Source of the DNA: Seminavis robusta
Taxonomy: Eukaryota > Bacillariophyta > Bacillariophyceae > Naviculales > Naviculaceae
NCBI GenBank assembly: GCA_903772945.1
Contig: CAICTM010000648.1
Coordinates: forward strand, 1-54,868
Length of the DNA stretch: 54,868 bases
Direction: 5' to 3'
Below the pieces are notes generated by a model. The model was given only the letters and a program-made list of their open reading frames with translations. It had not been told where the DNA came from and made no database searches. The translations under genes were made by a program, and so were the position numbers. This document shows, in pieces, positions 10,978 through 22,688 of this stretch. Every line of letters begins with the position of its first letter. Position 1 is the first letter of the stretch.

Positions 10978-13533
10978 ATGGTGTCTCATGATTCAGGGGC
11001 TTCGCTCGACAAGACGGCAGAGACTTCTGCGTGCAGTTCTGAGCCTGACTACCAAGAGGTTGGCTCAGCAACTCCCGATGGCAATGACGAAGATCAAGAA
11101 ATAGAGAAGAAAGCAGAGGAAAAGGCCGAACCATCCTTGACATTCAAAGAGAAGGTGCAGCGACAAAGACGCCTGCTCTCGGTATCGTTCCGAGAAGATG
11201 TTGTCGTCCCACGCCGTCGACGTTCTCGCACGGCTGTGCCAGATGAAGCCGATGGAGGCGAACCATCGGAAGCAGTAGACCATGCCCGTAGAGCCATGAC
11301 TGTTTCATTTCAAGAAGATGAAGTACCTGTCTTTGGTGATGGCAGAAGAAGGCGTCGTCGCCGAGAGCCATCCAAAACCAGACAGAGTTACTTTGGGAGC
11401 ATTTCTTCCTCGTTCATCTCAGGCATCATGGACTCGCTGCGAGAGGAAGAAGTCAGATTGGATCCTGGCGAAATGGACGATCATGCCACCAGAGCGTCCG
11501 ACGAATCTTCGCACGTCCCCTGGCTCGATGACACCATAATCACGTACAGCACTCGGACAAGGGCGGGGAGCATGCGCAAGAAATGTGGCAAGATCGTCAA
11601 CCATCCCTGTACACAGCACGTGATCTTGTTCATGATCACAGCCAATGCAATTCTCATGGGAATCATGACGTTTGATTTTGTTGACGACAATCCGCAGGTG
11701 CACACCTATCTGGTGTATACGGATTACGTCTTCCTGGGACTATTCGCCATTGAGGTCATTCTTCAACTCATCTACCACGGACGGTCAACCTTTGGAAATC
11801 CATGGCTTTGCTTTGATGCGGTCATCCTGGCTTGCAGTTGGGTGCCATCGCTGCGGATATTCCGGTTTGCCCGTGTTATCAATCGACTGAGCATTCTAAA
11901 GAACCTGACAGAAGCGATTGCACTGGTTATGCCCCAAATGTTTTCCATTATGCTGTTCCTCCTCATCATCATTTACACCTACGCAGTGCTCTTTACAGAG
12001 CTGTTCCGACATGTGGTGTTTGAGGAAACTCAGTACTTTGAGAATCTATTCGCATCCATGTTCACCTGCTTTGAAATGACTACAATGGAATGGGCACACA
12101 TTGCATGGGAACTCAAGGACCAAAACTACTCCTGGATTCCAATCACCTCCTTTGTCGTGATCTGTGGTATGATCTTTTTCAACCTGGTGCTCGCTGTGAT
12201 TTGTAACGCGGTGGCAGCGTTGGGAATTGACTTGAGTGGTCGCAATCAGCGCGAATTGGAAACTTTGGCAGAGCTGCGAAAGAAAGTGCGCGACGCGGAA
12301 AAACGAGTCTATCGAGTAAAGGAATTGATGAGACAACTTATTCGAAACCAGAATCATTCACTTCACCTGCTGGAGGTGATGCTAGCACAGAAGCTCAACT
12401 CTGTCGAGACTTGGTCCAAACTCATGGGCGAGGTAGAGGATGAATCCATGTCCATGTCACAACGGCGTACCACTCGGACGAGCTTTATGAACAAGATATC
12501 ATTTGATTACGCTTTTCAAGAGGAAACCATGCTCAACAAGACTCGAATCCTTGCTGGTCAAATCCTCGAGTCGGATCGTTTTGACATGTTCATTTTCATT
12601 GTCATCTGTTCCGACTGTACCATGATGGGGGTTGCGACGTTTGAATTCGTCAGCGGCAGCGATCGAATATCGGGGATCTTTGAAATCGTTAGCATGATCT
12701 TCCTCCTAATCTACACTTTGGAGGCCGGGCTGGGGTTTCTGCATAATGGGGTGAAGTATCTTTCGGATTGGTGGCATGTTTTCGACTTCTTCATTGTGGT
12801 TACATCATGGATATTCGATCTGTTGAACGGTTTTAAGACCTTTCGAGAGTTTCGAGCCGTCAGAATTGTCCGTGCCTTCCGCTTGATCACGGTGCTGCAT
12901 CCTTTGCGTGATCTTGTCGTTGCAATCGGGACAGCTATCCCAAGGGTTTCCAGAATCATGCCGCTTCTACTCTTACTGTTCTACATATTCGCAGTGCTGT
13001 TTGTGGAGCTCTTCCGGGACGTTCAGTTCGACGATGGATTCAAATACTTTGATCGATTGGATTCTGCGCTGTTCACTTGCCTACAGATGATGACCATGGA
13101 GTGGGCAGAGCTCGCACGTGAAGCTACTGAAAAATCAAATCAACAATGGGCGCGCGGGTTAATCGTTTTGTTTGTGGTTCTCTCGGGGATGCTGTTCTTT
13201 GACTTGATCAAGGCGACGGTATGCGATTCGGTCGCCCTGATCAATGGACGATCTCGAAGACTCGCGCAAATTTCCATGTATCGCAAAAAGCTAGGAAAGC
13301 TCGGCAAAACGATTGACGGCATCTCGCTCAAAATGGTGCACACAATCAACTTCCAACAACACATCAATCGCATGCTGATGTACGACATCCAAACGATCAA
13401 GTCAGACGAACGCAAAAGGCAATCGAAGGGTAAGGGCCATAGTTGTGTACTGAGAAAGCGAGCGTCGAGGAAGAAGAAAGATTCCGTCGAGACTCCGAAA
13501 TCAAAGGAACGACAGAATTCAATTGGAGGATGA
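10978..13533 (+). CDS. Two-domain voltage-gated cation channel
   Basis: 851 residues, no intron needed; the ATG is the first in a frame closed by a stop 10-12 bases upstream. The protein has two six-helix ion-transport domains. Domain I spans about 215-425 and has a voltage-sensor S4 with arginines at 293, 296, 299 and 303, and a pore loop TCFEMTTMEWAH with glutamate 371. Domain II spans about 530-765 and has S4 arginines at 623, 626, 629, 632 and 635, and a pore loop TCLQMMTMEWAE with glutamate 708. A charged, probably coiled-coil linker (about 420-475) joins them; both termini are basic or acidic and disordered. Acidic TxEW-type filters suggest Ca2+ or Na+ permeation, unlike the Asn-containing filters of two-pore (TPC) channels. 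If it assembles as a dimer, the pore would have four glutamates. Ion selectivity is inference. Confidence 0.9.
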   Translation: MVSHDSGASLDKTAETSACSSEPDYQEVGSATPDGNDEDQEIEKKAEEKAEPSLTFKEKVQRQRRLLSVSFREDVVVPRRRRSRTAVPDEADGGEPSEAVDHARRAMTVSFQEDEVPVFGDGRRRRRRREPSKTRQSYFGSISSSFISGIMDSLREEEVRLDPGEMDDHATRASDESSHVPWLDDTIITYSTRTRAGSMRKKCGKIVNHPCTQHVILFMITANAILMGIMTFDFVDDNPQVHTYLVYTDYVFLGLFAIEVILQLIYHGRSTFGNPWLCFDAVILACSWVPSLRIFRFARVINRLSILKNLTEAIALVMPQMFSIMLFLLIIIYTYAVLFTELFRHVVFEETQYFENLFASMFTCFEMTTMEWAHIAWELKDQNYSWIPITSFVVICGMIFFNLVLAVICNAVAALGIDLSGRNQRELETLAELRKKVRDAEKRVYRVKELMRQLIRNQNHSLHLLEVMLAQKLNSVETWSKLMGEVEDESMSMSQRRTTRTSFMNKISFDYAFQEETMLNKTRILAGQILESDRFDMFIFIVICSDCTMMGVATFEFVSGSDRISGIFEIVSMIFLLIYTLEAGLGFLHNGVKYLSDWWHVFDFFIVVTSWIFDLLNGFKTFREFRAVRIVRAFRLITVLHPLRDLVVAIGTAIPRVSRIMPLLLLLFYIFAVLFVELFRDVQFDDGFKYFDRLDSALFTCLQMMTMEWAELAREATEKSNQQWARGLIVLFVVLSGMLFFDLIKATVCDSVALINGRSRRLAQISMYRKKLGKLGKTIDGISLKMVHTINFQQHINRMLMYDIQTIKSDERKRQSKGKGHSCVLRKRASRKKKDSVETPKSKERQNSIGG

Positions 13534-14608
13534 TGATTGATTCGTGCATTCCGCGAATGCTAGCTCCAACATAAGGATGGTCTTCATTTTGATTGTTGGC
13601 ATGTGTTAATTCGGGGAAGAATCCCGTTGGACGAGGAGCTCGACTCGTCACCCGGCAACCCTGTCAAACGAAACATTCCAATCCTTGAATATCTTAGCCC
13701 ACGTACCGGTAGCCGCGGGTATCGAAAGCTTGACCCTGACCGGTCGACAGCGAGCCCAGGTGATCCTCCCATTGACCTCTCGTGGTTGTACAACTGGTTA
13801 GAAAGTTATCCCGGTACCGGTACGGGGATATGTGCTTCGGGACGTCCGTTCAAGAATTCGTTGCTTGGTTCCTGGTATCGGTCGGGTATGACGATTGGCT
13901 TTCTTTCTGACGCACAGATCCCAGCATTGTCCATCCAATCCACAATACCGGATGTGTCCAAGCTCTCCTACCGTATGTAGCGCTGCCTCCGTCTCGATTT
14001 TGGTGCCTCTGGCTTAGGCTGCCTTCCTCTTCTAATGAAACGCCCCCCTACTAGGCAGCAAGCAACAAGCTCAACAGGCCGACACTGGATGGGGATGCTT
14101 ACCACACGGCGCAAAATATAGCCAAAGTCTCTTTCAGGTCCTTCAGAGTCTCCGTCTGGAAGCTAACTCGGTCGATCGGAATGGGGGATACTCGTCCGTC
14201 AACCCTGGAGCTACTGGAGCTACTGGAGCTAAAACTGCATTTCAACTTCGCTTTTTAAAAACTATTAATAACGCCTGGCCCTCACTGGCTTCGGCAGATA
14301 ATCTAACCCTCTCTTCTGCTGGACCCCACGCACTCGATATCAGATGCGGAGAGCTGTGTGGAGAGTCTCAGTCGAGTGCGACGGCTGTCTGAAGCAGGTC
14401 AAGGAATGCACACGTGCTGAGGTTGAAACATGGCCAGTCGTGCGAATTTCAAATAAGTCGATCTTTCGAGACTTCTTTCCGCGCAACCTCTGCATGGCTT
14501 GTTGCCATCCTACTTTTTCACCGGGCGGTGGCGTCAGCTGAGTGTACACCGCAGAGCACCAAGCAACCGTTCGGAAGCTTGATAACAGTATTAACCAAGC
14601 AGTGAACA
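13534..14608. other. Intergenic gap with small repeats
   Basis: No convincing gene. Contents include ACGTACCGGT at 13701-13710, CCGGTACCGGTACG at 13811-13824, and three copies of the 9-mer GGAGCTACT at about 14207-14232. A 125-codon frame at 13603-13980 has no recognisable features and overlaps these repeats. Confidence 0.5.
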
Positions 14609-17600
14609 ATGAGGGCTCCAGATCCACCATCAATTGACTCGGCACCCCTGCCTCCAGAAGAAGTCTCAGAAGATGAAGATTTTGTAGATAACACCCGCCA
14701 AAGCGGCGTCAGCAGCAGGCATCCCTCGTGGCTTCCAGAAGACATGCATTATGTAAAGGGGGCCGCCGTTGGCCCGTCGGACTCTATGATTGACAGTGTA
14801 CCGGGGGCAAGCCAACAATATCACATGAACAGCAACAATCAATCTACTACGTCGAGTCGCCCAAGCAACGCTATCGGTTACCCCTCCGCTTCATTCAACA
14901 ACATCACATCTGGCCACAGCCAAAACGCAGCCTCTACTACTAGTAGCACGAACTTGCCCGACCAAGTAAATACCTCGAATACCAACCTGCCTGGTGAACA
15001 ACAAACCGAAGAGGAATGCACCACAGGCAATGCTGCTACACGAACGACATATTCTACCTTAACACCTCCCACGGGCTTGGAGAGTGGTACCGGCGGATAT
15101 GAGCCCATCTTGGCAAATGCTCATCTTGTTGTTGAGGACACTCCAACCGCAGAAGTCGTGGCTCCAACTTTGCTCCGTCAATGCATGCCAGACACAAGCA
15201 CGATAGGTGGAAAAGTGCTGTGTTTTGGAATTATTTTCCTGGTAGTCGCGGCGGTGGTTGCTGTAGCTGCGATTGTCTGTGCGAGCGGAGCATGCAGCTC
15301 TAGCAGCGATGATGGCCCAGCAGGAACCAGTGATGCCAGTAGTGGTGCTTCCAATCAGCCAAATAGCCCATTCCCTGTTCAGCCGACAACTTCCAGTCTC
15401 CGACCAACTAACCTACCTGTTCCCACACAGGCGACCACCGGCTTTCCATCATCTTCCGCGACACCAACAATACTGGGCCCCATACAGGCAACTGTAGAGA
15501 CTCAGGGTCCCGTAGAGCCACTGCCTCAAGTATCATCTGTTGACACACCAGACCCCACTGCAGAATCAATTGTGTCACCGATCCCAACCGAGACACCAGC
15601 GGTTGCGGGGACGCCTGATACACCCAGCCCCACTCAGAGACCAACTGTTATGACAACACCGGAAACGCCGAACCCTTCCCAGGCAACCACTCTGGAAACG
15701 CCAAATCCAACCCCTGAAACCGCTACAAAGGCTCCAACCCCCAACCCGACTACGCCAAATCCAACCCCAGCTCCAACCACAAAGGCACCAACTCCGCCCA
15801 CACCAAATCCCACAGATCCACCAGCTTCACCAACAGCAGGGAGGCCATGTGAAATCCCCACAGAATGCGAAAGTGGTGTCTGCGCCAGACCGTTCATAAG
15901 CGTTGATAGTGTGCTTGCTATTGATGAATGCTGTGCCAGCTCTACCCCAGCCACAAGATATGACTTTGACAACTTCTGCAGTGGTTTGCCTACTGGAGCA
16001 GCATGTGGCAGCAATGGCATGTGTTCCTCTGGAGTGTGCATTCAGAACATCTGTTCTGCCGGACAACAATCAACAGGTGAAGACTGTGATGATGATGCAG
16101 ATTGTACCGGTGGAGTCTGTGCGCTCCTCTTCACAACTCAGAACCTGGCAATCCAAAGAAGGGAATGTTGTGCAAGCTCAACATCACCAGCAAGGTACAA
16201 CTTTGATAACTACTGCAGTGGGTTGTCAGTTGGCTCAGCCTGTGGAAGCAATGGGATGTGTTCCTCTGGAGTATGTATCTCCAATGTTTGCAACAATGCG
16301 AAAAAATCATCGGGGGAGTTATGATGATGACAGTGACTGCCTGGATGGTGTATGTGCAATTTTGTTCACAACAGAAAACACTGTCATCACGCCACCGGAT
16401 GAGTGTTGCCCCAATTCTATAGTCGCCACGAGGTATGACTTTGACAACTATTGCAGTGGTTTACCCATTGGAACAGCTTGTGGCAGCAATGGAATGTGTG
16501 CCTCTGGAGTGTGTGTGGGAAATGTATGTCGCGAAGGCCAACAAGCTGCAGGGGAAGCATGCAATGATGATGCAGATTGTGTTGGTGGAGTCTGTGCCAT
16601 TCTCTACAGCAATTTAAGCACTGTGGGCACTCCACCAGATGAATGCTGTCCCAATTCTATTGCTGCGACCAGGTTTGACTTTGACAACTATTGCAGTGGG
16701 TTACCTGTTGGAGCAGCTTGTGGTAGCAATGAAATGTGTGCATCTGGCGTTTGTATCTCCCATATTTGCAGAGGAAGCCAACAAGCTGCAGGGGAAACAT
16801 GTGATGATGATTCAGATTGTGTTGGTGGAGTCTGTGCCATTCTCTACAGCAATGTAAGCACTGTGGGCACTCCACCAGTTCAATGCTGCCCCAATTCCAT
16901 CGCTGCAACAAGGTTTGACTTTGACAACTATTGCAGTGGGTTACCTGTTGGAGCAGCTTGTGGTAGCAATGGAATGTGTGCATCTGGCGTTTGTATCTCC
17001 AGTATTTGCAGCGGAGGCCAACAAGCTGAAGGGGAAACATGTGATGACGATGCAGATTGCGTTGGTGATGTCTGTGCGTTACTTTACTCAACAACAGGGG
17101 AAGCAGACCAAAAAGAGTGCTGTACCGATGGTGTTGGGACAATCAGATATGATTTCAAGGACTACTGCAGTGGGCTGCCAGGCGGGGCACCCTGCGGCAC
17201 TAATGGAATGTGCTCCTCTGGTTCTTGCATAATGAACTCATGCAGTGATGGCCAGCAACCTGCTGGGGAAGCATGTGATGATGATGATGACTGTCTAGGT
17301 GGAGCCTGTGGGATTATGTATGCAATCCAAAGCACTGAAACTCCGGCATATGAGTGCTGTCCAGACAACACTGTAACAGTTCGTTACAATTTTGAAAACT
17401 ATTGCAATGGATTGCAAGTGGGGTCTGCCTGTGGAAGTGATGGAATGTGTTTCAGTGGTGTCTGTGGCATTGTGTACTCAAATAACAACCCAGATTCTGA
17501 GTTCTATGAATGCTGTGCTAGCTCCACTGATTCCACCAGGTTCAACTTTGAGGATTACTGCAGTGGCTTGCCTATGGGCGCTGCTTGTGGCAGTAATAGT

Positions 17601-18272
17601 ATGTGCGCCTCTGGAGTGTGTGTTGGTAATATCTGCAGTGATGGCCAGGGACCTGCCGGGGAAGCATGCGATGGTGATGATGACTGTCTAGGTGGAGCCT
17701 GTGGGATTGTGTATGCAATCGAAAGCACTGAAAGCCCTGCATATGAGTGCTGTCCAGACGATACTGGAACAGTTCGTTACAGTTTTGAAAACTACTGCAA
17801 TGGATTGCAAGTGGGGTCTGCATGTGGAAGTGATGGAATGTGTTTCAGTGGTGTCTGTGGCATTGTGTACTCAAATGACAACCCAGATTCTGAATTCTAT
17901 GAATGCTGTGCCAGCTCCCTTGATTCCACCAGATTCAACTTTGAGGATTTCTGCAGCGGCTTGCCAATGGGTGCTGCTTGTGGCAGTAATGGTATGTGCA
18001 CCTCTGGAGTATGTGTCGGTAATATCTGCGGTGATGGCCAACAACCTGCCGGGGAAGCATGTGATGATGACAATGACTGCCTGGGTGGAGCCTGTGGGAT
18101 TGTGTATGCAATCGAAGGTACTGAAACTCCTGCGTATGAATGCTGTCCAGACAACACTGGAACTGTTCGATACAGTTTTGAAGACTATTGTGGTGATTTG
18201 CAAACAGGGTCAGCATGTGGCAGCAATGCCGTGTGCACCTCAAGCAGTTGCAATTCCAATCTGTGTGACTGA
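14609..18272 (+). pseudogene. Type II Cys-rich repeat surface protein, frameshifted
   Basis: The protein starts at 14609 with a disordered S/T/N-rich N-terminus, one membrane span at about residues 200-222 (LCFGIIFLVVAAVVAVAAIV), and a long Pro/Thr stalk (about 230-410). A Cys-rich repeat array follows. Each ~75-residue unit carries CDDDxDCxGGVC, xECC, RYxFDNYCSGL, ACGSNGMC and SGVC. About eleven full or fused units can be counted to 18272. At about 16305-16323 the reading frame shifts. The upstream frame stops at 16324, and the repeat continues in another frame in perfect repeat register, as if two bases were lost, with Tyr replacing the first Cys of the next unit. This may be a decayed allele or an assembly indel. 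No intron with normal splice signals fits. Role probably adhesive or cell-surface; unknown. Confidence 0.75.
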
Positions 18273-18653
18273 GGTTTGGAGTTGTGTTCTTCTCCTGCGA
18301 CAGTTGCTGGTAATTAAAATGACTTCTTTTCATGAACAGCCAAAGGATGCTGTGTTTTTGGCCTGTCTTCCATGCAATCCAAGGGTCCTCCCTGTTGGCA
18401 GGAAGAACCGCACTGCCAGGTACCAGTACCACTACAAAAGTCCACAACAAGTGGGCTCTCCTTGGGTTTTTTCATCGCCAGAACATCAAGCTAGCTAGCT
18501 ATCACCATCGACAAAACATCAAGCTAGCTAGCTTTCACCATCTACAAAACATGCGCGAAACCTAGATCTATTTAGCGTCGTTCTTTTGGGGGGAACAAGG
18601 GAAGGAACAACTATCATCAACGTTCCAAACGTTTGGCGGAGCTAAAAGGTGTT
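18273..18653. other. Convergent gap with 33-bp tandem repeat
   Basis: The gap lies between the 3' ends of the Cys-rich gene and the minus-strand membrane protein gene. Two copies of a 33-bp unit, ACATCAAGCTAGCTAGCT plus CACCAT-type flank, start at 18483 and 18516, with a partial third at about 18549. No gene seen. Confidence 0.7.
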
Positions 18654-19118
18654 TCACGACTTTTCGGTACCGGTAGGGTCAGATCGTTCATCGTTGCCGA
18701 TATCCAAATAGCCCTCACTTCCTCCGATTTGCTTAGGTTTCCGTCCCCAGGCCAGATAGAAAGCCCAAGTCGAGAGGATGCCAAAAACGTACTGCGCAGG
18801 ACCACCAGGATGTTTTTCGATCGTCAAATGTCCCCTCAAGAAACCGCCGAAGTGAAACAAGGAATAGACAGCATTGGCCAACAGAACTGTGCGCTTCAGA
18901 TCGTCGTTGTTTGGATTCCGCAGCACACAAAAACACAGCGTCGAGAACATGGCATCGCCCGAGCTCGCAATCGAACACCAAAACTTCGCCGTCGGGGTCA
19001 CCGTGCCCCCAAAGTGCTCTATAGTTCCGCCAGGCACAAGAACATACAAGGCAATCGAAGGGATGGGCAGCAAAGCCCCAGCCCAGAAGTACACTTTCTG
19101 AAAATTTGTCAATCCCAT
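18654..19118 (-). CDS. Small polytopic membrane protein (about four helices)
   Basis: 154 residues from an ATG preceded by GAAG at 19118. Hydrophobic segments at about 8-28, 45-63, 75-97 and 108-126 suggest four membrane helices. Conserved-looking words are IEHFGG, AKFWCSIASSGDAMFS and FHFGGFLRGH, with a polar C-terminal tail. The arrangement resembles small uncharacterised four-helix families such as the DUF4345-like group, but I cannot assign it with certainty. Its 3' end faces the 3' end of the Cys-rich gene. Its 5' end lies about 400 bp from the 3' end of the LRR gene, which is on the same strand. Membrane location is unknown. Confidence 0.7.
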   Translation of the reverse strand: MGLTNFQKVYFWAGALLPIPSIALYVLVPGGTIEHFGGTVTPTAKFWCSIASSGDAMFSTLCFCVLRNPNNDDLKRTVLLANAVYSLFHFGGFLRGHLTIEKHPGGPAQYVFGILSTWAFYLAWGRKPKQIGGSEGYLDIGNDERSDPTGTEKS

Positions 19119-19521
19119 CTTCAGCGGCAGATGAAGTTGGAAGAGAAACTAGTGTTGTGACATGAATAAGGGAACAACCGGTACAAGTATAGCTGAACAA
19201 GTAATACGAAAGGATCGAAAGGAAGCTTCGGGCCGGGAATCAAACTGTATCTTTCCCACCAACACGACTCGGTGACACACTTCGCGAAAGATCGCGGTTG
19301 ACGCGATGAGCATCATGCAAGACAGTTTCATCTTGTTGACTCAACCTCTACTAGCTAGAGAGAACTATTACAGCAGCTATTACAGCCATAGGTTTCGGAT
19401 GCCCGAGTCGAGTCTCACAAAAAGTAGTCTCTATTTGAGGCCACAAGAGAAGAAATCTGCTAACTATTTGGAGCTGTGCAATGGCCCGTTTGACTCTCCC
19501 TGCTCCTTGAGCACGGTCGAG
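19119..19521. other. Gap between two minus-strand genes
   Basis: No gene supported. This should contain the promoter of the small membrane protein and the 3' region of the LRR gene. A TATTACAGC pair occurs at about 19367-19386. Confidence 0.5.
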
Positions 19522-22128
19522 CTAAGGAAAAAAGTCATGGTACTGGCTTGGATCCAAGGTGCAGTTGCAGGAACAGCCACAGAGCTCTCGGGTACAATCA
19601 AATTCGAAGACACAGCTCCTGCCCTTTGCGCCAAAAACGCAAGAATCCTCCTTCAATGAACAAAGCTCATTTGGAAGACTACCCTCCAGGTTGGCATTCC
19701 CACTAATGTTGAAAACCCTGAGAGAATGGTTTGCGGCTAGGACAGAAAGAGCGCTGGGAATTGGACCTGTGAACGAGTTGGAGGCCAGGTTCAGCGTCTT
19801 CAATTGTTGGAGATTGCCGAGCTCAGATGCTATGGAACCTGAAAACTGGGAGTTTGACAGATCAACATCTTGCAAGGCATGCATGACACCAATCTCACTC
19901 GGCATGGGTCCAATGAATTGGTTGGATGCAAGGTGAAGCAATTTCAGATCCTTCATCAAGCCAATCTCAGACGGTAAAACCTTAATACTGTTCCCATTCA
20001 ACCTGATGCTCTTCAAGTTGGGGATTATAGGAAACTCCCCAGAAAGATTGTTGCCATTGAAACCTAGGTGTTGTAATGCAGTCATGGACTGAAACTCGAG
20101 TGGTACACTCCCTGAAAGAGAGTTGCCTTGAATCCACATTCCTGTCAAATTCTGGAGAAGTGCAAATTCACTGGGAAGGGAACCTGAAAATGGACAAGGA
20201 CGCGGTCAATTTTGTGATGCTACAGCAAGGTACAGTACAAGTGCCATCGGAAGCTTACCAGAAAGGCTGTTGTCATTGGCACCAAGACCTGTCAGAGCCG
20301 TGAGCAAGCCCATTTCACTGGGTAAGCCAGACAAGAGATTTCCAGTCATCCAGAGCTGATTCAATCTATTCATGGAGGCAATCTCTGAAGGAATGATACC
20401 AGAAAGGAGATTCCCTCCAAAGGCCAGGCCTTTCATATTGGTGAGTTGCCCAATTTCGGATGGAAGAGTTGATATCAGAGTGCTGTGTTGCATCCAAAGC
20501 CCAGTGAGGCTAGTCCAAAGCCCAACCTCACTGGGGATGGAACCAGTGAATTGGTTGTCGTTCAATCCTAATTCCTTTAGAGATGCCATGACACCAACGT
20601 CTTGCGGAAGGAACTCTGTGAGTTTTCCTGGGATTCCATTATCGTTCAAGAAGAGCCACTTCAGGCCTGTCAAGAGTCCAATTTCAAGAGGCAACCGGGG
20701 CTTCTTGGATGTTGCCATTGCGGTAGCGGACTCCAGTTCATCCAGGCGTAGACCTTCCAGAATGATCAGCTTATACACCCATCCTCCGTTTTTGCATGGC
20801 TCTCGATGTGAACTGTCCTCTTCGTTGAGTTGGAATTGCCCCGTGTCTTCATCGAAGACTCCATAGTTGCTGTAGAACCAATCACATTCTGATTTGGTGT
20901 CATCTAACCAATCATTTCGAATTGGTTTGGGCCAGTTGGGTCCATCCAGCGAGTAGAAAAGAGTGGCCAAAGCAAACAACTGTACCTTACGCCACTCTTC
21001 CAAGCGAGTAATGTTCTGGTGGTTTTCGAGCCAATGCATAGCTTCCGATTGGGGAGAAAAGGGATCCATCAGGGTTTGTAGTGTGTAGTTGGGCAGAGTT
21101 TCGAGGAGCATGCTGAGAGGACTGGATGGTGCAGCAGACGGCGTATGATAACTTGGTGCACTGGTTGGAGACAATGCTACTGTTGCTAACGGTGCCGAAA
21201 GGTCATTGTCACCGCCGATCCCTTTTCCGTAAAAGACTCCTAGAACAAATACCAGGGCCATCATGGCAACGGCAAACACTGCCAGGAACACGTATCCGAT
21301 CTGTCGGCGTCGTACAGCGTATTGTTGTCTGCGCAATTGTCTTCGTTGATTCTCTTGCTCCAAGTCTACTTCATCTGCCTGCACAAGATCCAAACGGCGA
21401 GGGTTGTTGTCGTCCAAAAGCGTCGCTTGCACCAAGCCCGAACTGTTAGTGGCTGTTGGCACTGGTTGCGTCGCAGGTGCATCTGCTCCATTTGTAGAGA
21501 CTGGCTCGTCATCGGTTGCGGAATCACTGGTCGTTCCGCTGCTCGCAAGGGTAGTGTTGGCATATCTTGCGCCCAAAGGAGGAGCCACTGCGTAAGCCCC
21601 GGGAGTCTGGCTGTCAACTGCTGAATGTCTCTGCGAATTTCTCTGCAGCCGAGTCTCCGTCAAGGCCAATTCTTGATCATGGTCAATTTTGCGGTCAATT
21701 TTGCGGTCATTTTCTGCAAGCACAAGCACAAGCTCGTGTTGTTCCGAGGAGTCCAATTTCGCCAACTCCTCTTCTCCTGATTCCTTAGCAGCCGATGCTG
21801 GCGGCACATCTGGCTGATGGTGCTCTGGGGGTTCTTTGTCTTTGAGCTTGTCATCTGGGTTGCGTGGTCTTGCCCCAGCTCGTTCCGCTACGAGCTGCAA
21901 TATATCAAACTCTTCACTGTTGTTATCACTGGCATCCCGGTGTGGTAGTATAGCTCGTTCTAGATCTCGACCTTCTAAAAGATCCCAGTCATCATCCTCC
22001 TGGTTGACAAATTGGTGTCGTTCGCCTGGACTGCCAGTTTCACAAACTTCAGATGCAACATCTTCTATGCGGTCATTTGCAGCCGTCTCGCCCAAGGTCT
22101 CGTTGCTGTCTTTGCCGTCAGAGTTCAT
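19522..22128 (-). CDS. Type II membrane leucine-rich-repeat protein
   Basis: Two exons, 22128-20259 and 20183-19522, join across a 75-bp GTAAGC...TTTCAG intron (20184-20258) and give 843 residues. Joining restores a perfect LRR (SLSGSLPSEFALLQNL). The N-terminal ~275 residues are acidic and disordered. One membrane span lies at about 278-300, preceded by RRRQ, so the large C-terminal part should be luminal or extracellular. After a P/S-rich spacer comes an LRR-capping segment (LDGPNWP...NDW...CDW). About eleven plant-type LRRs follow (LxxLxLxxNxLxGxIPxEIGxL), then a Cys-rich C-cap. There is no kinase domain, so it would signal through partners if it is a receptor. This protein class is abundant in pennate diatoms. 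Binding partner unknown. Confidence 0.9.
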
Positions 22129-22688
22129 GGTCGATCACTTCTTTCACACAGGATGTAGCTTGCAAGCTAGTACTGTACCGATAGGGAAATACCGGTACCG
22201 GTGCGAGGGGAGATCAACAATAATAAACCAGAGAGGAGATTGATTGAGGAGATCGGGAAGTGGTGGCAATTTGGCTTAACGCCTAAAGGGCAATTTGGCT
22301 GGGTCTTCATCGGTGTTCTTGGGCTTTGCGCGTCATTCTTGTCGTCTGCTGTTCTGTCCTATCGATATCGCGATACCTTTAAAACATAGTTAGAGATCAG
22401 GTTACTACCGGTATCTGGTCAGTCCCAAGGACACGATCCACGTGGCACTCCGACCAACTTCGCTTCCGATCCTCATCTTCTTGCGTCAGCCCCTGTGCTA
22501 TTGCCTGCTTCCATCGGATGTGTTGATGAGTTCATCATATTCAATCAAATTGATTGCCACCTGTCGACCGACCCAAGAAGCTTGATGTTGTTCTGTCTAG
22601 CTAGCTAGATCATAATCTGCTATTCTGCCCCGCAAACCCTCTGTCTGCCTGATCTCTCTTTCAAACAAGCGCTACAATCCACACAATC
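22129..22688. promoter_or_regulatory. Divergent promoter, LRR gene and ubiquitin fusion
   Basis: This 560-bp gap separates two genes transcribed away from each other, so it should hold both promoters. It contains ACCGGTACCGGTGCG at 22191-22205 and CTAGCTAGCTAG at about 22598-22609. No gene seen. Confidence 0.5.

Noticed and set aside
10978..13533. Calling the channel a TPC
   Set aside because: Two domains fit, but both filters are TMEW with glutamate rather than the Asn-type TPC filters, so a neutral name is safer.
13603..13980. 125-codon plus-strand frame
   Set aside because: No recognisable pattern, and it runs through GTACCGG palindromes.
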